Source of the DNA: Pricia antarctica
GTDB taxonomy: Bacteria > Bacteroidota > Bacteroidia > Flavobacteriales > Flavobacteriaceae
DNA length: 64,000 nt
Direction: 5' to 3'
Assembly: GCA_011050085.1 (NCBI GenBank)
Contig: DRGL01000059.1
Coordinates: 34,474-98,473 of the forward strand
Shown: piece by piece, positions 54,324-62,991 of the stretch
Numbering within the stretch: the stretch's first letter is position 1
How the letters are laid out: each line of letters begins with the position of its first letter
Program-made: the position numbers and the translations under genes
Notes under the pieces: generated by a model
What the model was told of the DNA's origin: nothing
Seen by the model: the letters and a program-made list of their open reading frames with translations, nothing else
Databases searched by the model: none

Positions 54324-56153
54324 TTAAAAATTTAGTGTTAATTGGGTTTGAATATTTCTGTTAGGCATGGGACGCAAGGCCACATTTTCGTAATAGGCAT
54401 TAAAAAGATTGTTAAGGGTAATACCAAGGCTATAGTGTAATTTGCCTTTCCCCTTTAAAGCATATGTGACACCCAAGTCGGCTACCTGATACCCTTTGAG
54501 CTTACCACCGGTAATGGAAACTGGTCCATTGTACAAATGCCGATAAAAAATACCGAAGCTTGATAGGTTGTAGGCAATGGATGCGTTTGCCCTATGATAA
54601 GGAACATACATCAGCTGTTCATCAGTTGCCTGGTTCTCGGAAACAGTATAGGCATAGTTCGACCTTACAACCAGGTTCTGTTCATTTTGAATGGGATATG
54701 AAAGAGCAAACTCCCCTTCCAGTCCATAAATACGAACCTGATCTATATTGGATGGCGCCCAGATGCCCGAACTATTGGGAAGCCATCGAATCATGTCTTT
54801 GGTAGCAATGTAGTATCCATTAACCTTGAAACTTGCCGCCCCTAGTTCCAAATGCTGGCCCACATCAATCTGGTAAGAACTTTCAGGTACGAGGTCGCCA
54901 TTGCCACCTGGCTTCCAATACAAATCGTTGAAGGTGGGCATCCTGAAATTTTTTGAGGCACTGAGCTGTAGGCCATAGTGCTCCCCTACTCTGTATTCTC
55001 CATCCAAAGAAAAAACAGATGGACTCGAAAAATCGGAAGAAAAATCCCTTCGAAAACCGAAATTATAGACCAAATCCTCTGAAAGTGTATGTTTCAATAA
55101 GGCCGTAAAAGAAATATCATTTCGCTGTGGACTACCGAAGCTACTGCCGCTACCCTGATAATTATCATATTGTAGAAAAGTATATACCCGAAAGAAATCT
55201 GAAAGTTCGATATCGTAAGCATATCGGGCCAGTAAAGTGGTAACGCCTCCCTCTGAAAAGGTGTCGGAATCTTTATTTTCATAATACGTGAAGCCCTCGA
55301 AAAGATGCGCCAATTTGAGCTTTGAGGTAGCCTTTTTGCCAAATGACATCCACTCTAACTGCGTACGATAGTGATTGTCTTTGTAACGGCTTCTTGCTGG
55401 TGCGACCAGATTACCTGACAAATTTCTATCGCCGCTAAAACTTTGATGATACAGCCGAATCACGTTCTTATCCGATAGTACATATCCAGAATTAAAATTC
55501 AGGGAAACATTCTGAAAATCGCCGTTACTGTTGCGTTCCCCAGTCTTTACATACTTGTAATCGTTATCCGATTCCCAATAATTGATTCCGAAGCTATGAG
55601 ACCATTTTTGATTTCCAAAGTTTTGGGAATAGTTCGCCAATTTGGTGTCAAAGCTTCCCAAGCCCATCATCATTCGATTCTCGAAATGCTCTTCAAAACG
55701 GAGCTCATTGTTCAGATGTATACTACCACCGATTGCTCCTGTACCGAACTGAACGCTCCCACCCCCGCTACGGATGTCTACTGAACTATAGCTGAAAGGA
55801 TTTATAGTGTTAAAATCTACCTGACCGTTTAAAGGAGAATTGATATTGATTCCGTTCCAAACCACGGCGGTATGGGATGCGCTGGTTCCACGAAATGCCG
55901 GAGATGATACCATTCCGAAACCGTTTTCCTTAAAGTATAGGTTTGAATTGAAGGCGAGTAGCGAAGTCAGGAAGCTACCGCCGCGGGATATCGTACTATC
56001 CGACAACCGAGTCAGCTTATGACCTTCGGCATAGTTTTTTAAGCGTGAATCGGATACAACAACCTCATCCATTACCCAGAGTTGTTTCTCTTGGGCGGAT
56101 ATTTGTCCTGATAAGAACAAAAGAAGTCCTATGGCGGTTATGGCGCGTTTCAT
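54324..56153 (-). CDS. btuB: TonB-dependent cobalamin receptor BtuB
   Basis: A 609-residue outer-membrane receptor. The ATG at 56153 (MKRAITAIGLLLFLSGQISA-Q) is preferred to a TTG three codons earlier. It has a TonB-box-like VMDEVVVSDSR, a plug (about 35-160: PAFRGTSASHTAVVWNGINI, SGGGSVQFGTGAIGGSIHL) and a compact 22-strand-sized barrel ending in RNIQTQLTLNF. It lacks the carboxypeptidase-like domain of the other receptors here. A cobalamin riboswitch in its leader and the btuG gene directly after it make B12 uptake the clear role. Confidence 0.93.
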   Translation of the reverse strand: MKRAITAIGLLLFLSGQISAQEKQLWVMDEVVVSDSRLKNYAEGHKLTRLSDSTISRGGSFLTSLLAFNSNLYFKENGFGMVSSPAFRGTSASHTAVVWNGININSPLNGQVDFNTINPFSYSSVDIRSGGGSVQFGTGAIGGSIHLNNELRFEEHFENRMMMGLGSFDTKLANYSQNFGNQKWSHSFGINYWESDNDYKYVKTGERNSNGDFQNVSLNFNSGYVLSDKNVIRLYHQSFSGDRNLSGNLVAPARSRYKDNHYRTQLEWMSFGKKATSKLKLAHLFEGFTYYENKDSDTFSEGGVTTLLARYAYDIELSDFFRVYTFLQYDNYQGSGSSFGSPQRNDISFTALLKHTLSEDLVYNFGFRRDFSSDFSSPSVFSLDGEYRVGEHYGLQLSASKNFRMPTFNDLYWKPGGNGDLVPESSYQIDVGQHLELGAASFKVNGYYIATKDMIRWLPNSSGIWAPSNIDQVRIYGLEGEFALSYPIQNEQNLVVRSNYAYTVSENQATDEQLMYVPYHRANASIAYNLSSFGIFYRHLYNGPVSITGGKLKGYQVADLGVTYALKGKGKLHYSLGITLNNLFNAYYENVALRPMPNRNIQTQLTLNF

Positions 56154-56195
56154 CACTTGCAAACTTCTATCCCGGAAGTTTTACAGTTTTTGATG

Positions 56196-56400
56196 AATCT
56201 GGCAGGTCTCCTGACTCGTTTTATAGCATTTGACCTTCCCATACGCTGGCTGCGGACAGTGGTCTGAAGAAATGCTATCCCCAATTCGGGGTACCAAAAT
56301 AAAACTGCCAATGGCAGCTATGGCAAAAACCTACAGTTGCGGGAACAGTTCCGGAATAGACCCTTTTTAATGTAAAATGGTAGTCACCGGATTCCCTTTT
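56196..56400 (-). promoter_or_regulatory. Cobalamin (adenosylcobalamin-type) riboswitch controlling btuB-btuG
   Basis: The minus strand carries the riboswitch hallmarks in order: AAAGGGAATCCGGTG at the 5' side, CCGGAACTGTTCCCGCAACTG, a GACCACTG segment, TATGGGAAGG, and the B12 box GAGTCAGGAGACCTGCC at 56201-56217. The 3' end is about 40 bases before the btuB ATG, which suggests control of translation initiation. The stem between GGTGA and CCGGAACTG is extended compared with the compact form. Confidence 0.95.
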
Positions 56401-56498
56401 AATCCCATTGCCTAAAACGCGACGATGGTAACCAAAATTCGTCGCGAAAGTAAACATTCCAAACTATATTTTAGACCTACCATGAATTAATACTACTT

Positions 56499-57668
56499 TT
56501 GAAGGCGCTAAAAAACTCAGATTTGTATAAAATACTGCTTGTCGCCGTTCTGCTTACTATCATTTCCTGTAAGGAGGATAAACATGAATCTTTACCCCTC
56601 TCAAAGGCTTCGAAAGCTTTTGAAATTAAGTATGCCGAAGGATTTACTATAGAAGAAATGGATTCAGGGCTAATCCTAATTAAAATAGCTGCACCTTGGC
56701 CGGATGCTAAAACTGTCTTTACCTATGCGTTGATTCCTAAAAATAGGATGGCCACAATGAATTTGAACAAAGACGAATTCGATGCCATCGTGCCCATTCC
56801 CGTAGAAAAAATAGTCGTTACCTCGACCACTCACATTCCTGCACTGGAAGCTTTAGGTGTCGGTGATAAGCTGGTAGGGTTTCCCAATCCGGAATACATC
56901 TCCTCTAAAGCTACCAGAAAGCGAATCGATGCGGGCAAGGTAAAGGCTCTAGGCAATAATGAAGCCATCAATACTGAAATGGTCTTAGCGCTAGACCCTG
57001 AGGTTTTCATAGGTTTCGGTGTCGATGGTCAAAATAAGGCTTACGCTAGCTTGCAAAGAGCGAATATTCCCGTTATCTATAATGGGGATTGGACCGAAGA
57101 AACTCCCCTAGGAAAAGCGGAATGGATTAAATTTTTCGCTCCCTTTTTCAATGCGGAAACAAAAGCAGATAGCATTTTTAGAGAGATAGAAACGTCCTAT
57201 TTAAAAGCTAAAGAATTGGCATCGACCGCCAAGGGGGAACCTACCGTGCTGAGCGGTGCTCTTTATAAGGATGTTTGGTACTTGCCCGGCGGAAAAAGCT
57301 GGGCGGCACAGTTCTTTGACGATGCAAAAGCTAATTATCTTTGGAAAGACACCCAGGAAACAGGAAGTTTATCCCTCAGTTTAGAAAGTGTGCTTGAAAA
57401 AGGGAAGCCGGCAGAATTTTGGATTTCGCCTGCACAGTTTACCTCGTACGCTGAAATGGAAGAGGCCAACCCACATTATCAACAATTCAACGCCTTTAAA
57501 AATCGCAACAGCTACTCCTTTGCCGGTAAGACAGGGAAAACAGGTGGCTTGATATACTACGAACTCGCCCCACATCGACCAGATTTAGTATTGAAAGACC
57601 TCATTCATATATTACATCCAGAATTGTTGCCCGATCATAGCCTTTACTTTTACAGACCTCTAGACTAG
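56499..57668 (+). CDS. btuF: Periplasmic cobalamin-binding protein BtuF (lipoprotein)
   Basis: A 389-residue ABC-transporter binding protein: the lipoprotein signal LLVAVLLTIISC ends at about Cys24. The fold has the two lobes of the cobalamin/iron-siderophore class (VVTSTTHIPALEALGVGDKL, ALDPEVFIGFG, VIYNGDWTEETPLGKAEWIK). No ATG is available; TTG at 56499 is the best start. It is divergent from btuB, with a 336-base shared region holding the riboswitch on the other strand only. It is followed without a gap by btuC. B12 specificity is inferred from context. Confidence 0.87.
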   Translation: MKALKNSDLYKILLVAVLLTIISCKEDKHESLPLSKASKAFEIKYAEGFTIEEMDSGLILIKIAAPWPDAKTVFTYALIPKNRMATMNLNKDEFDAIVPIPVEKIVVTSTTHIPALEALGVGDKLVGFPNPEYISSKATRKRIDAGKVKALGNNEAINTEMVLALDPEVFIGFGVDGQNKAYASLQRANIPVIYNGDWTEETPLGKAEWIKFFAPFFNAETKADSIFREIETSYLKAKELASTAKGEPTVLSGALYKDVWYLPGGKSWAAQFFDDAKANYLWKDTQETGSLSLSLESVLEKGKPAEFWISPAQFTSYAEMEEANPHYQQFNAFKNRNSYSFAGKTGKTGGLIYYELAPHRPDLVLKDLIHILHPELLPDHSLYFYRPLD

Positions 57669-58700
57669 TTGAAAATTCAAAAAACATATCGCCTTTCTTT
57701 TGTAGTACTGCTATTGATCCTCGTTGCCTGTTTTATATTGAATATCAGTTTAGGTTCAGTTTCTATTCCCTTTTCGGCTACTTTCGAGGTGCTGTTCGGT
57801 GGAACACTGAAAAACCAGTCTTGGGAATATATAATTTGGAACTATCGTATCCCAAAAGCCTTCACCGCTATTTTGGTAGGCAGCGGCCTGGCCTTAAGCG
57901 GATTACTTATGCAGACCTTGTTTCGCAATCCATTGGCCGGTCCATTTGTCTTGGGAATTAGCTCTGGCGCAAGTTTGGGCGCCGCCCTTCTCATTATGGG
58001 CTCAACTCTATTTTCCGGGGTTTTGTCATTTGGACTCATAAATGACATTTCACTGGTGGTCGCCTCAAGTTTGGGTAGTTTTATGGTGTTGCTCGCCGTA
58101 ATAGGAATAGCCGCAAAAGTAAAGGATACGATGGCCCTACTAATTATCGGGCTAATGTTCGGAAGTATTACAACAGCGATTGTTAGTGTACTATCCTATT
58201 TTACAAATGCTGAAAAACTACAGCAGTTTATCTATTGGTCTTTTGGAAGTCTTGGTAATCTATCATGGTCACAACTTTCGGTTCTAGGGTCGATTGTCGC
58301 GATAGGTATTTTAATCGGTAGCATAAGTATTAAAGCATTGAACGCTTTTCTATTAGGGGAAAATTATGCCCGTAGTTTGGGCGTCGACCTTAACAAATCA
58401 CGATATCTTATTATTATCGCAACGGGATTGTTGGCAGGTAGCATAACCGCTTTTGCCGGCCCTATCGCTTTTATTGGCTTAGCCGTGCCACACTTGACCC
58501 GACAATTGTTCAGTACGACTGACCATAAAATTTTGATACCTGCCGTGCTTATTTATGGTGCAATGCTGATGTTGCTCTGCGACACGGCAGCACAAGTGCC
58601 GAATTCGGCGAGCGTGCTACCAATTAATGCGATTACCAGTATTTTAGGTGCCCCAGTTGTAATTTGGTTGTTGGTAAAAATGCGACGGATGGTTTTCTGA
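57669..58700 (+). CDS. btuC: Cobalamin ABC transporter permease BtuC
   Basis: A 343-residue FecCD/BtuC-family permease with about ten membrane spans. Recognisable segments are IIWNYRIPKAFTAILVGSGL, ALSGLLMQTLFRNPLAGPF, GISSGASLGAA, ARSLGVDLNKSR, and the coupling region AFAGPIAFIGLAVPHLTRQL. It begins with TTG at 57669 directly after the btuF stop (zero spacing), so it depends on btuF translation. Together with BtuD it imports B12 across the inner membrane. Confidence 0.92.
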   Translation: MKIQKTYRLSFVVLLLILVACFILNISLGSVSIPFSATFEVLFGGTLKNQSWEYIIWNYRIPKAFTAILVGSGLALSGLLMQTLFRNPLAGPFVLGISSGASLGAALLIMGSTLFSGVLSFGLINDISLVVASSLGSFMVLLAVIGIAAKVKDTMALLIIGLMFGSITTAIVSVLSYFTNAEKLQQFIYWSFGSLGNLSWSQLSVLGSIVAIGILIGSISIKALNAFLLGENYARSLGVDLNKSRYLIIIATGLLAGSITAFAGPIAFIGLAVPHLTRQLFSTTDHKILIPAVLIYGAMLMLLCDTAAQVPNSASVLPINAITSILGAPVVIWLLVKMRRMVF

Positions 58701-58718
58701 GTTAATGTTACGAATAGA

Positions 58719-59498
58719 ATGACTGAACATTTAAATATCGTTTTGGAAGTAGAAAATTTGGTAATTGGTTACAATGGAGTTGCCATCGCTAAAAACATCA
58801 ATTTCAAACTGGCGAAGGGAGAACTGAACGCGGTTATTGGAATTAACGGGATTGGAAAATCTACCCTATTGCGTACGTTGGGCAACTTACAACCGAAATT
58901 GGCCGGAAGCATATGTATTTCAGAAAAGCAGCTTGAAAATTTTTCCGCTATTGACTTAGCTACCAAACTAAGTCTTGTACTAACCGAATCCATTGCTTCC
59001 AAAAACATGTCCGTACTTGAATTGATTTCATTAGGAAGGCAACCCTATACCAATTGGATCGGAACCTTGACCGCGAATGATAAAGAAAAAATTAATGGAG
59101 CGGTCGAAATGCTCTCGTTGAAAGACCTACAACACAAAAAATGTTTTGAACTCAGCGACGGACAGTTACAACGTGCATTGATTGCACGCGCTATCGCACA
59201 AGACACGGATATTATTTTATTGGATGAACCTACTACACATCTCGACCTATATCACAAGGCACGGATTTTAAAAGTTTTAAAATCGATTGCCCATAAAACA
59301 GGAAAGACTATCGTTTTCACTACGCATGAAATTGAAATGGCCATACAACTATGCGATACCCTGTTTTTATTGGATAGCGAAAAAAACTACTTTGGAAAAC
59401 CTGACGAGCTCATTCGGGCGAAGGTTTTTGAAAAGCTTTTTCCGGCAGAGACAGTTTCCTTTGATGCCGCAACCGGTTCCTTTCGAATAAACACCTAG
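58719..59498 (+). CDS. btuD: Cobalamin ABC transporter ATPase BtuD
   Basis: A 259-residue ABC ATPase of the FecE/BtuD class. Walker A GINGIGKST (about 43-51), signature LSDGQLQRALIARA (a Gly-Asp variant of LSGGQ), Walker B DIILLDEPTTHLD and the H-loop VFTTHEIE are present. The LSDGQ variant occurs in this subgroup. It lies 18 bases after btuC and is the last gene of the btuFCD unit; rmuC starts 80 bases later. Confidence 0.92.
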   Translation: MTEHLNIVLEVENLVIGYNGVAIAKNINFKLAKGELNAVIGINGIGKSTLLRTLGNLQPKLAGSICISEKQLENFSAIDLATKLSLVLTESIASKNMSVLELISLGRQPYTNWIGTLTANDKEKINGAVEMLSLKDLQHKKCFELSDGQLQRALIARAIAQDTDIILLDEPTTHLDLYHKARILKVLKSIAHKTGKTIVFTTHEIEMAIQLCDTLFLLDSEKNYFGKPDELIRAKVFEKLFPAETVSFDAATGSFRINT

Positions 59499-59578
59499 TC
59501 TAGATTAGTTCAAAGATAATCCCCAACTTTTCTGTTCACATCAATCTTGTATCTTTACTCTGAAAAAATACAACACCG

Positions 59579-60946
59579 ATGAACGACTATTCAATGTATT
59601 TACTAATTGGCCTTGGGTGTTTGGCCATTGGCTATTTTATTGGGAATTACATACAAAGTCTACAAACAAAAGCGACGCAAAGCGCACTTCTAGAACGTGA
59701 GCAGCAACTGAATCAGAACCTAAGGGAATTAAATCAGCGCTTGCTGGATTCCAACAAACATAGGAATCTTATACAATTGGAAAAGGAACGTTTGGGTAAC
59801 CAAATCATACGCTATCAGGCGGATTTGGAGCATTTACAACAAAAAAATAGAGAGCAAAAAGAGGAAGTCGAAAAACTTCAGGAAAGATTTACCATAGAAT
59901 TTGAAAATCTTGCCAACAAAATCCTGGAAGAAAAAAGCATAAAATTCACCGAGCGGAATGAAAAAAACATTAAGAAAATTCTAACGCCACTAAACGAAAA
60001 GATTATTCTGTTCGAGAAAAAAGTAGAAGAAAGTAGAAAGGAAAGTTTTGGCATTCACCAAGCACTCCGCGAGCAATTACTAAATTTACAGACCCAAAAT
60101 ATAAAGATTACCCAAGAGGCAGAAAATCTGACCAAGGCATTAAAAGGCGATAGCAAAATGCAAGGTAATTGGGGCGAGTTGGTTTTGGAGCGGGTATTGG
60201 AAAAATCTGGACTGGAAAAAGATCGTGAATATTCTGTACAACAAAGTTTTCAAAGGGAAGATGGCACTCGGGTGCTTCCTGATGTCATCATCAACCTTCC
60301 CGACGGAAAAAAAATGGTTGTAGATTCGAAAGTGTCTTTAGTAGCTTATGAACGTATGGTAAATGCTGAGGACGCATTCAGGGATAAATTTCTAAAAGAA
60401 CATGTCATTTCCCTTAGAAAGCATGTTGACCAACTTTCCGCTAAAAAATATGAGGATTTATATGCTATGGAAAGTCCTGACTTCGTGCTGATGTTCATAC
60501 CCATTGAACCTGCTTTTGCCGTGGCTTTGAATACTGACAGCACACTGTATAATAAGGCTTTTGAGAAGAACATCGTAATCGTCACACCATCTACTTTATT
60601 GGCGACTTTACGGACTATCGACAGCATGTGGAACAATGAAAAACAACAGCGCAACGCAATTGAAATCGCGCGTCAGGCCGGAGCCCTTTATGACAAATTT
60701 GAAGGCTTTGTAAGTGACCTCACCCAAGTCGGGAAAAAAATGGACGATGCAAAGTCCGAATACAGTGGCGCAATGAACAAATTGTTCGAAGGGCGTGGTA
60801 ATATTATCAACAGTATCCAAAAACTAAAAAGAATGGGCGCTAAGGCTAAAAAGTCCATTCCAGAACGTATACTAAAGAGGGCGGAGGAAAGTACATCATC
60901 AGAGGAAGAAAAAAATTTTGAGAAAATCAGGACTGGAAGCGAGTAA
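59579..60946 (+). CDS. rmuC: DNA recombination protein RmuC
   Basis: A 455-residue RmuC-family protein: an N-terminal membrane anchor (about 4-24), a long coiled coil (about 28-150), and a nuclease-like domain with GDSKMQGNWGELVLERVLE, LPDVIINLPDGKKMVVDSKV (PD-(D/E)XK-like core), FVLMFIPIEPAF and VTPSTLLATLRTI. RmuC limits recombination at inverted repeats in E. coli; the mechanism is unclear. The length is normal. It may be read through from btuD but is not functionally linked to B12. Confidence 0.94.
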   Translation: MNDYSMYLLIGLGCLAIGYFIGNYIQSLQTKATQSALLEREQQLNQNLRELNQRLLDSNKHRNLIQLEKERLGNQIIRYQADLEHLQQKNREQKEEVEKLQERFTIEFENLANKILEEKSIKFTERNEKNIKKILTPLNEKIILFEKKVEESRKESFGIHQALREQLLNLQTQNIKITQEAENLTKALKGDSKMQGNWGELVLERVLEKSGLEKDREYSVQQSFQREDGTRVLPDVIINLPDGKKMVVDSKVSLVAYERMVNAEDAFRDKFLKEHVISLRKHVDQLSAKKYEDLYAMESPDFVLMFIPIEPAFAVALNTDSTLYNKAFEKNIVIVTPSTLLATLRTIDSMWNNEKQQRNAIEIARQAGALYDKFEGFVSDLTQVGKKMDDAKSEYSGAMNKLFEGRGNIINSIQKLKRMGAKAKKSIPERILKRAEESTSSEEEKNFEKIRTGSE

Positions 60947-61101
60947 CGGTAGCGCTTGGTTAAATATTCGAAGTTAAAATCCTACATTGCATAAATTTAA
61001 AGCGGATGTTTTTAGCGCTTTTAGAAAGAAACAAAGAAAGGTTTCGAATGGCATTGTTACCTTTCGAATTTACTTACAAATGGAATAACATATAAAAACA
61101 A

Positions 61102-61467
61102 ATGAAGAAAGCACTTTTTTTAGTCTTAGGCGGCATCGCAGTACTTTTTGCGATAATTTATGCCTTTATATATTTTGTAACCTTTAGTGACGGTATTCGA
61201 TCCGGAGAACTAATTAAGATCAGCCATAAAGGGGTGCTAGTCAAAACTTGGGAAGGTGAAATTAGTCAAGGGATATCCGGAGCTCAAATATTCTCCTTTT
61301 CCATATTGGATAAAGACCAAGAGATTATTGAAAAATTACAGGAATATCAAGGCGAATACGTGAAGGTAGAATATGTAGAGCGTTATGCAACCTTCTTTTG
61401 GCTGGGCGATACCAAATATTTTATTACCAAGGTCACAGAAGAAAGTTCACCACATTTTAGAAAGTAA
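61102..61467 (+). CDS. Small membrane-anchored protein of unknown function
   Basis: A 121-residue protein with one N-terminal membrane span (about 4-28) and a beta-rich domain outside (GELIKISHKGVLVKTWEGEI; QGEYVKVEYVERYATFFWLG). From memory, homologues beside pentose phosphate genes in this family are sometimes labelled 6-phosphogluconate dehydrogenase; no dinucleotide-binding or catalytic motif exists in 121 residues, so that name is not justified. Single gene upstream of the thioesterase. Confidence 0.78.
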   Translation: MKKALFLVLGGIAVLFAIIYAFIYFVTFSDGIRSGELIKISHKGVLVKTWEGEISQGISGAQIFSFSILDKDQEIIEKLQEYQGEYVKVEYVERYATFFWLGDTKYFITKVTEESSPHFRK

Positions 61468-61559
61468 ATTATCCAAATCTAAAATTGTTAACGGAAGCCA
61501 ATTCATACGGGAATCAATCCAATAGCTGATTCGGAAATAGGAATGAACTTTAATGCTTT

Positions 61560-62102
61560 ATGAAAAAATTCAAGACGCCAAACGAATCGAGGGTTTCTAT
61601 TACAGAACTGATGCTTCCCTCCCACTCCAATTTCGGAGGTAAAGTACATGGGGGGCACATCCTTAATTTAATGGACCAAATCGCATTTGCCTGTGCCTCA
61701 AAGCATTCTCAGTGTTATTGTGTAACGGCCTCAGTGAATAGGGTCGATTTTTTGCATCCTGTTGAAGTGGGCGAACTCATTACCCTAAGGGCATCAATCA
61801 ACTACACCGGTCGCACCTCAATGGTAGTAGGTGTTCGTGTAGATTCAGAAAATATTACGGAGGGAACCAAACGACATTGCAATTCATCATATTTAACCAT
61901 GGTAGCCAAAGATAATTCTGGCAAAAGTGTAGAAATCCCGGGACTTATATTAGAAAACGAGCAAGCAGTGCGCCGCTTCGCCCGTAGCAAACAGCGCAAA
62001 GAAGAGGCCTTCTCCCGTGATACCCGTTTCGACGCGTCAAAATTCAAAATGGAAGAACATTTAAAGCATCTAAAAAACGAAAATATCAAGATTGAGTTGT
62101 GA
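61560..62102 (+). CDS. Acyl-CoA thioesterase, hotdog fold (YciA/BACH-like)
   Basis: A 180-residue hotdog thioesterase: ESRVSITELMLPSHSNFGGK and VHGGHILNLMDQIAFACASK contain the conserved Asn/His/Gly and Asp residues, and VNRVDFLHPVEVGELITLRA fits the second half. It hydrolyses acyl-CoA to free acid and CoA; the chain-length preference is unknown. The charged C-terminal tail (about 140-180) is longer than in E. coli YciA. Its last 17 bases overlap the convergent pgl gene. Confidence 0.9.
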   Translation: MKKFKTPNESRVSITELMLPSHSNFGGKVHGGHILNLMDQIAFACASKHSQCYCVTASVNRVDFLHPVEVGELITLRASINYTGRTSMVVGVRVDSENITEGTKRHCNSSYLTMVAKDNSGKSVEIPGLILENEQAVRRFARSKQRKEEAFSRDTRFDASKFKMEEHLKHLKNENIKIEL

Positions 62103-62808
62103 TTTCTGCTGCCGCTGGTTCATCGAGAAACCACATTAGGTTTTCGCTACTAGGATGAACCAAATGGGCAGGATATGACTTATAACCACCCCTTTCATTA
62201 ATAATTTCCCCGACTTTTTCCGCTTTACTTTCCCCGGTTACCAAAAAAGCAACAACGATGGCATGGTTAATTATTTTACCTGTAATCGTAATCCTTTTTT
62301 GTCCCGTTTCAGGATGTTGAGCAACCGCGCATAGCTGCTCAGCATTCCATAACTCTATTTCATGCGGAAAAATGGAAGCTGTATGCCCATCATCCCCCAT
62401 GCCCAAAATGACTACATCAAATTGGGGAAGCCCGTCAACTATGGGAAGGTATTGTCTCAATTCTTCGGAATAGCGCTGCGCTTCCTGTGATGGGTCGTTT
62501 TCACCTTTTACCCGGTGAATATTCCCTTCCGGGATTTCAATTTTGGATAAAAGATGCTCGACAGTCATTTTGTAGTTACTTTCTGAGTCTTCTGGTGAAA
62601 CGCAGCGTTCATCGCCCCAATATAAATGCACCTTTCGCCATTTAATAACGGAAAGATTGCGCGATGCAAGTTCGTCGAAAACTATTTTTGGTGTACTGCC
62701 ACCAGAGAGCGCTACATGTAACGTATCGTTAGAATGAATGCGGTCAATAAGCCAGTCTGCAAAGTTTACTGCTGTTTGTTGTTTTGTTGCTGCTACTTCT
62801 ATTTGCAT
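62086..62808 (-). CDS. pgl: 6-phosphogluconolactonase
   Basis: A 240-residue Pgl (NagB/SOL type), second step of the oxidative pentose phosphate pathway. Motifs: HVALSGGSTPKIVFDEL, YWGDERCVSPEDSESNYKM, and VVILGMGDDGHTASIFP with the catalytic His. It lies downstream of zwf on the same strand with 183 bases between, in which no terminator was found, so co-transcription is likely. It converges on the thioesterase gene with a 17-base coding overlap. Confidence 0.95.
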   Translation of the reverse strand: MQIEVAATKQQTAVNFADWLIDRIHSNDTLHVALSGGSTPKIVFDELASRNLSVIKWRKVHLYWGDERCVSPEDSESNYKMTVEHLLSKIEIPEGNIHRVKGENDPSQEAQRYSEELRQYLPIVDGLPQFDVVILGMGDDGHTASIFPHEIELWNAEQLCAVAQHPETGQKRITITGKIINHAIVVAFLVTGESKAEKVGEIINERGGYKSYPAHLVHPSSENLMWFLDEPAAAEITTQS

Positions 62809-62991
62809 TTTAATTATTTTTTAGATTGCTCATTTGTTAATTAAAACTTTAGCATCCTTATATTCTCAAAGGCAAACACAATCCTAACTACCATAAGATT
62901 ATATGCATTTACTACATCTATCCTGGAATTCGAATAATTATTCCAACCTTCTATAAAACGCGGAACATTTTCAAATTTTCCATGTGCCGGT

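Noticed and set aside
56275..56457. Minus-strand open frame within the btuB-btuF gap
   Set aside because: It lies within the cobalamin riboswitch, whose RNA motifs fully explain the sequence.
61102..61467. 6-phosphogluconate dehydrogenase
   Set aside because: Only 121 residues with a membrane anchor and no NADP-binding fold; the name would come from neighbouring genes.
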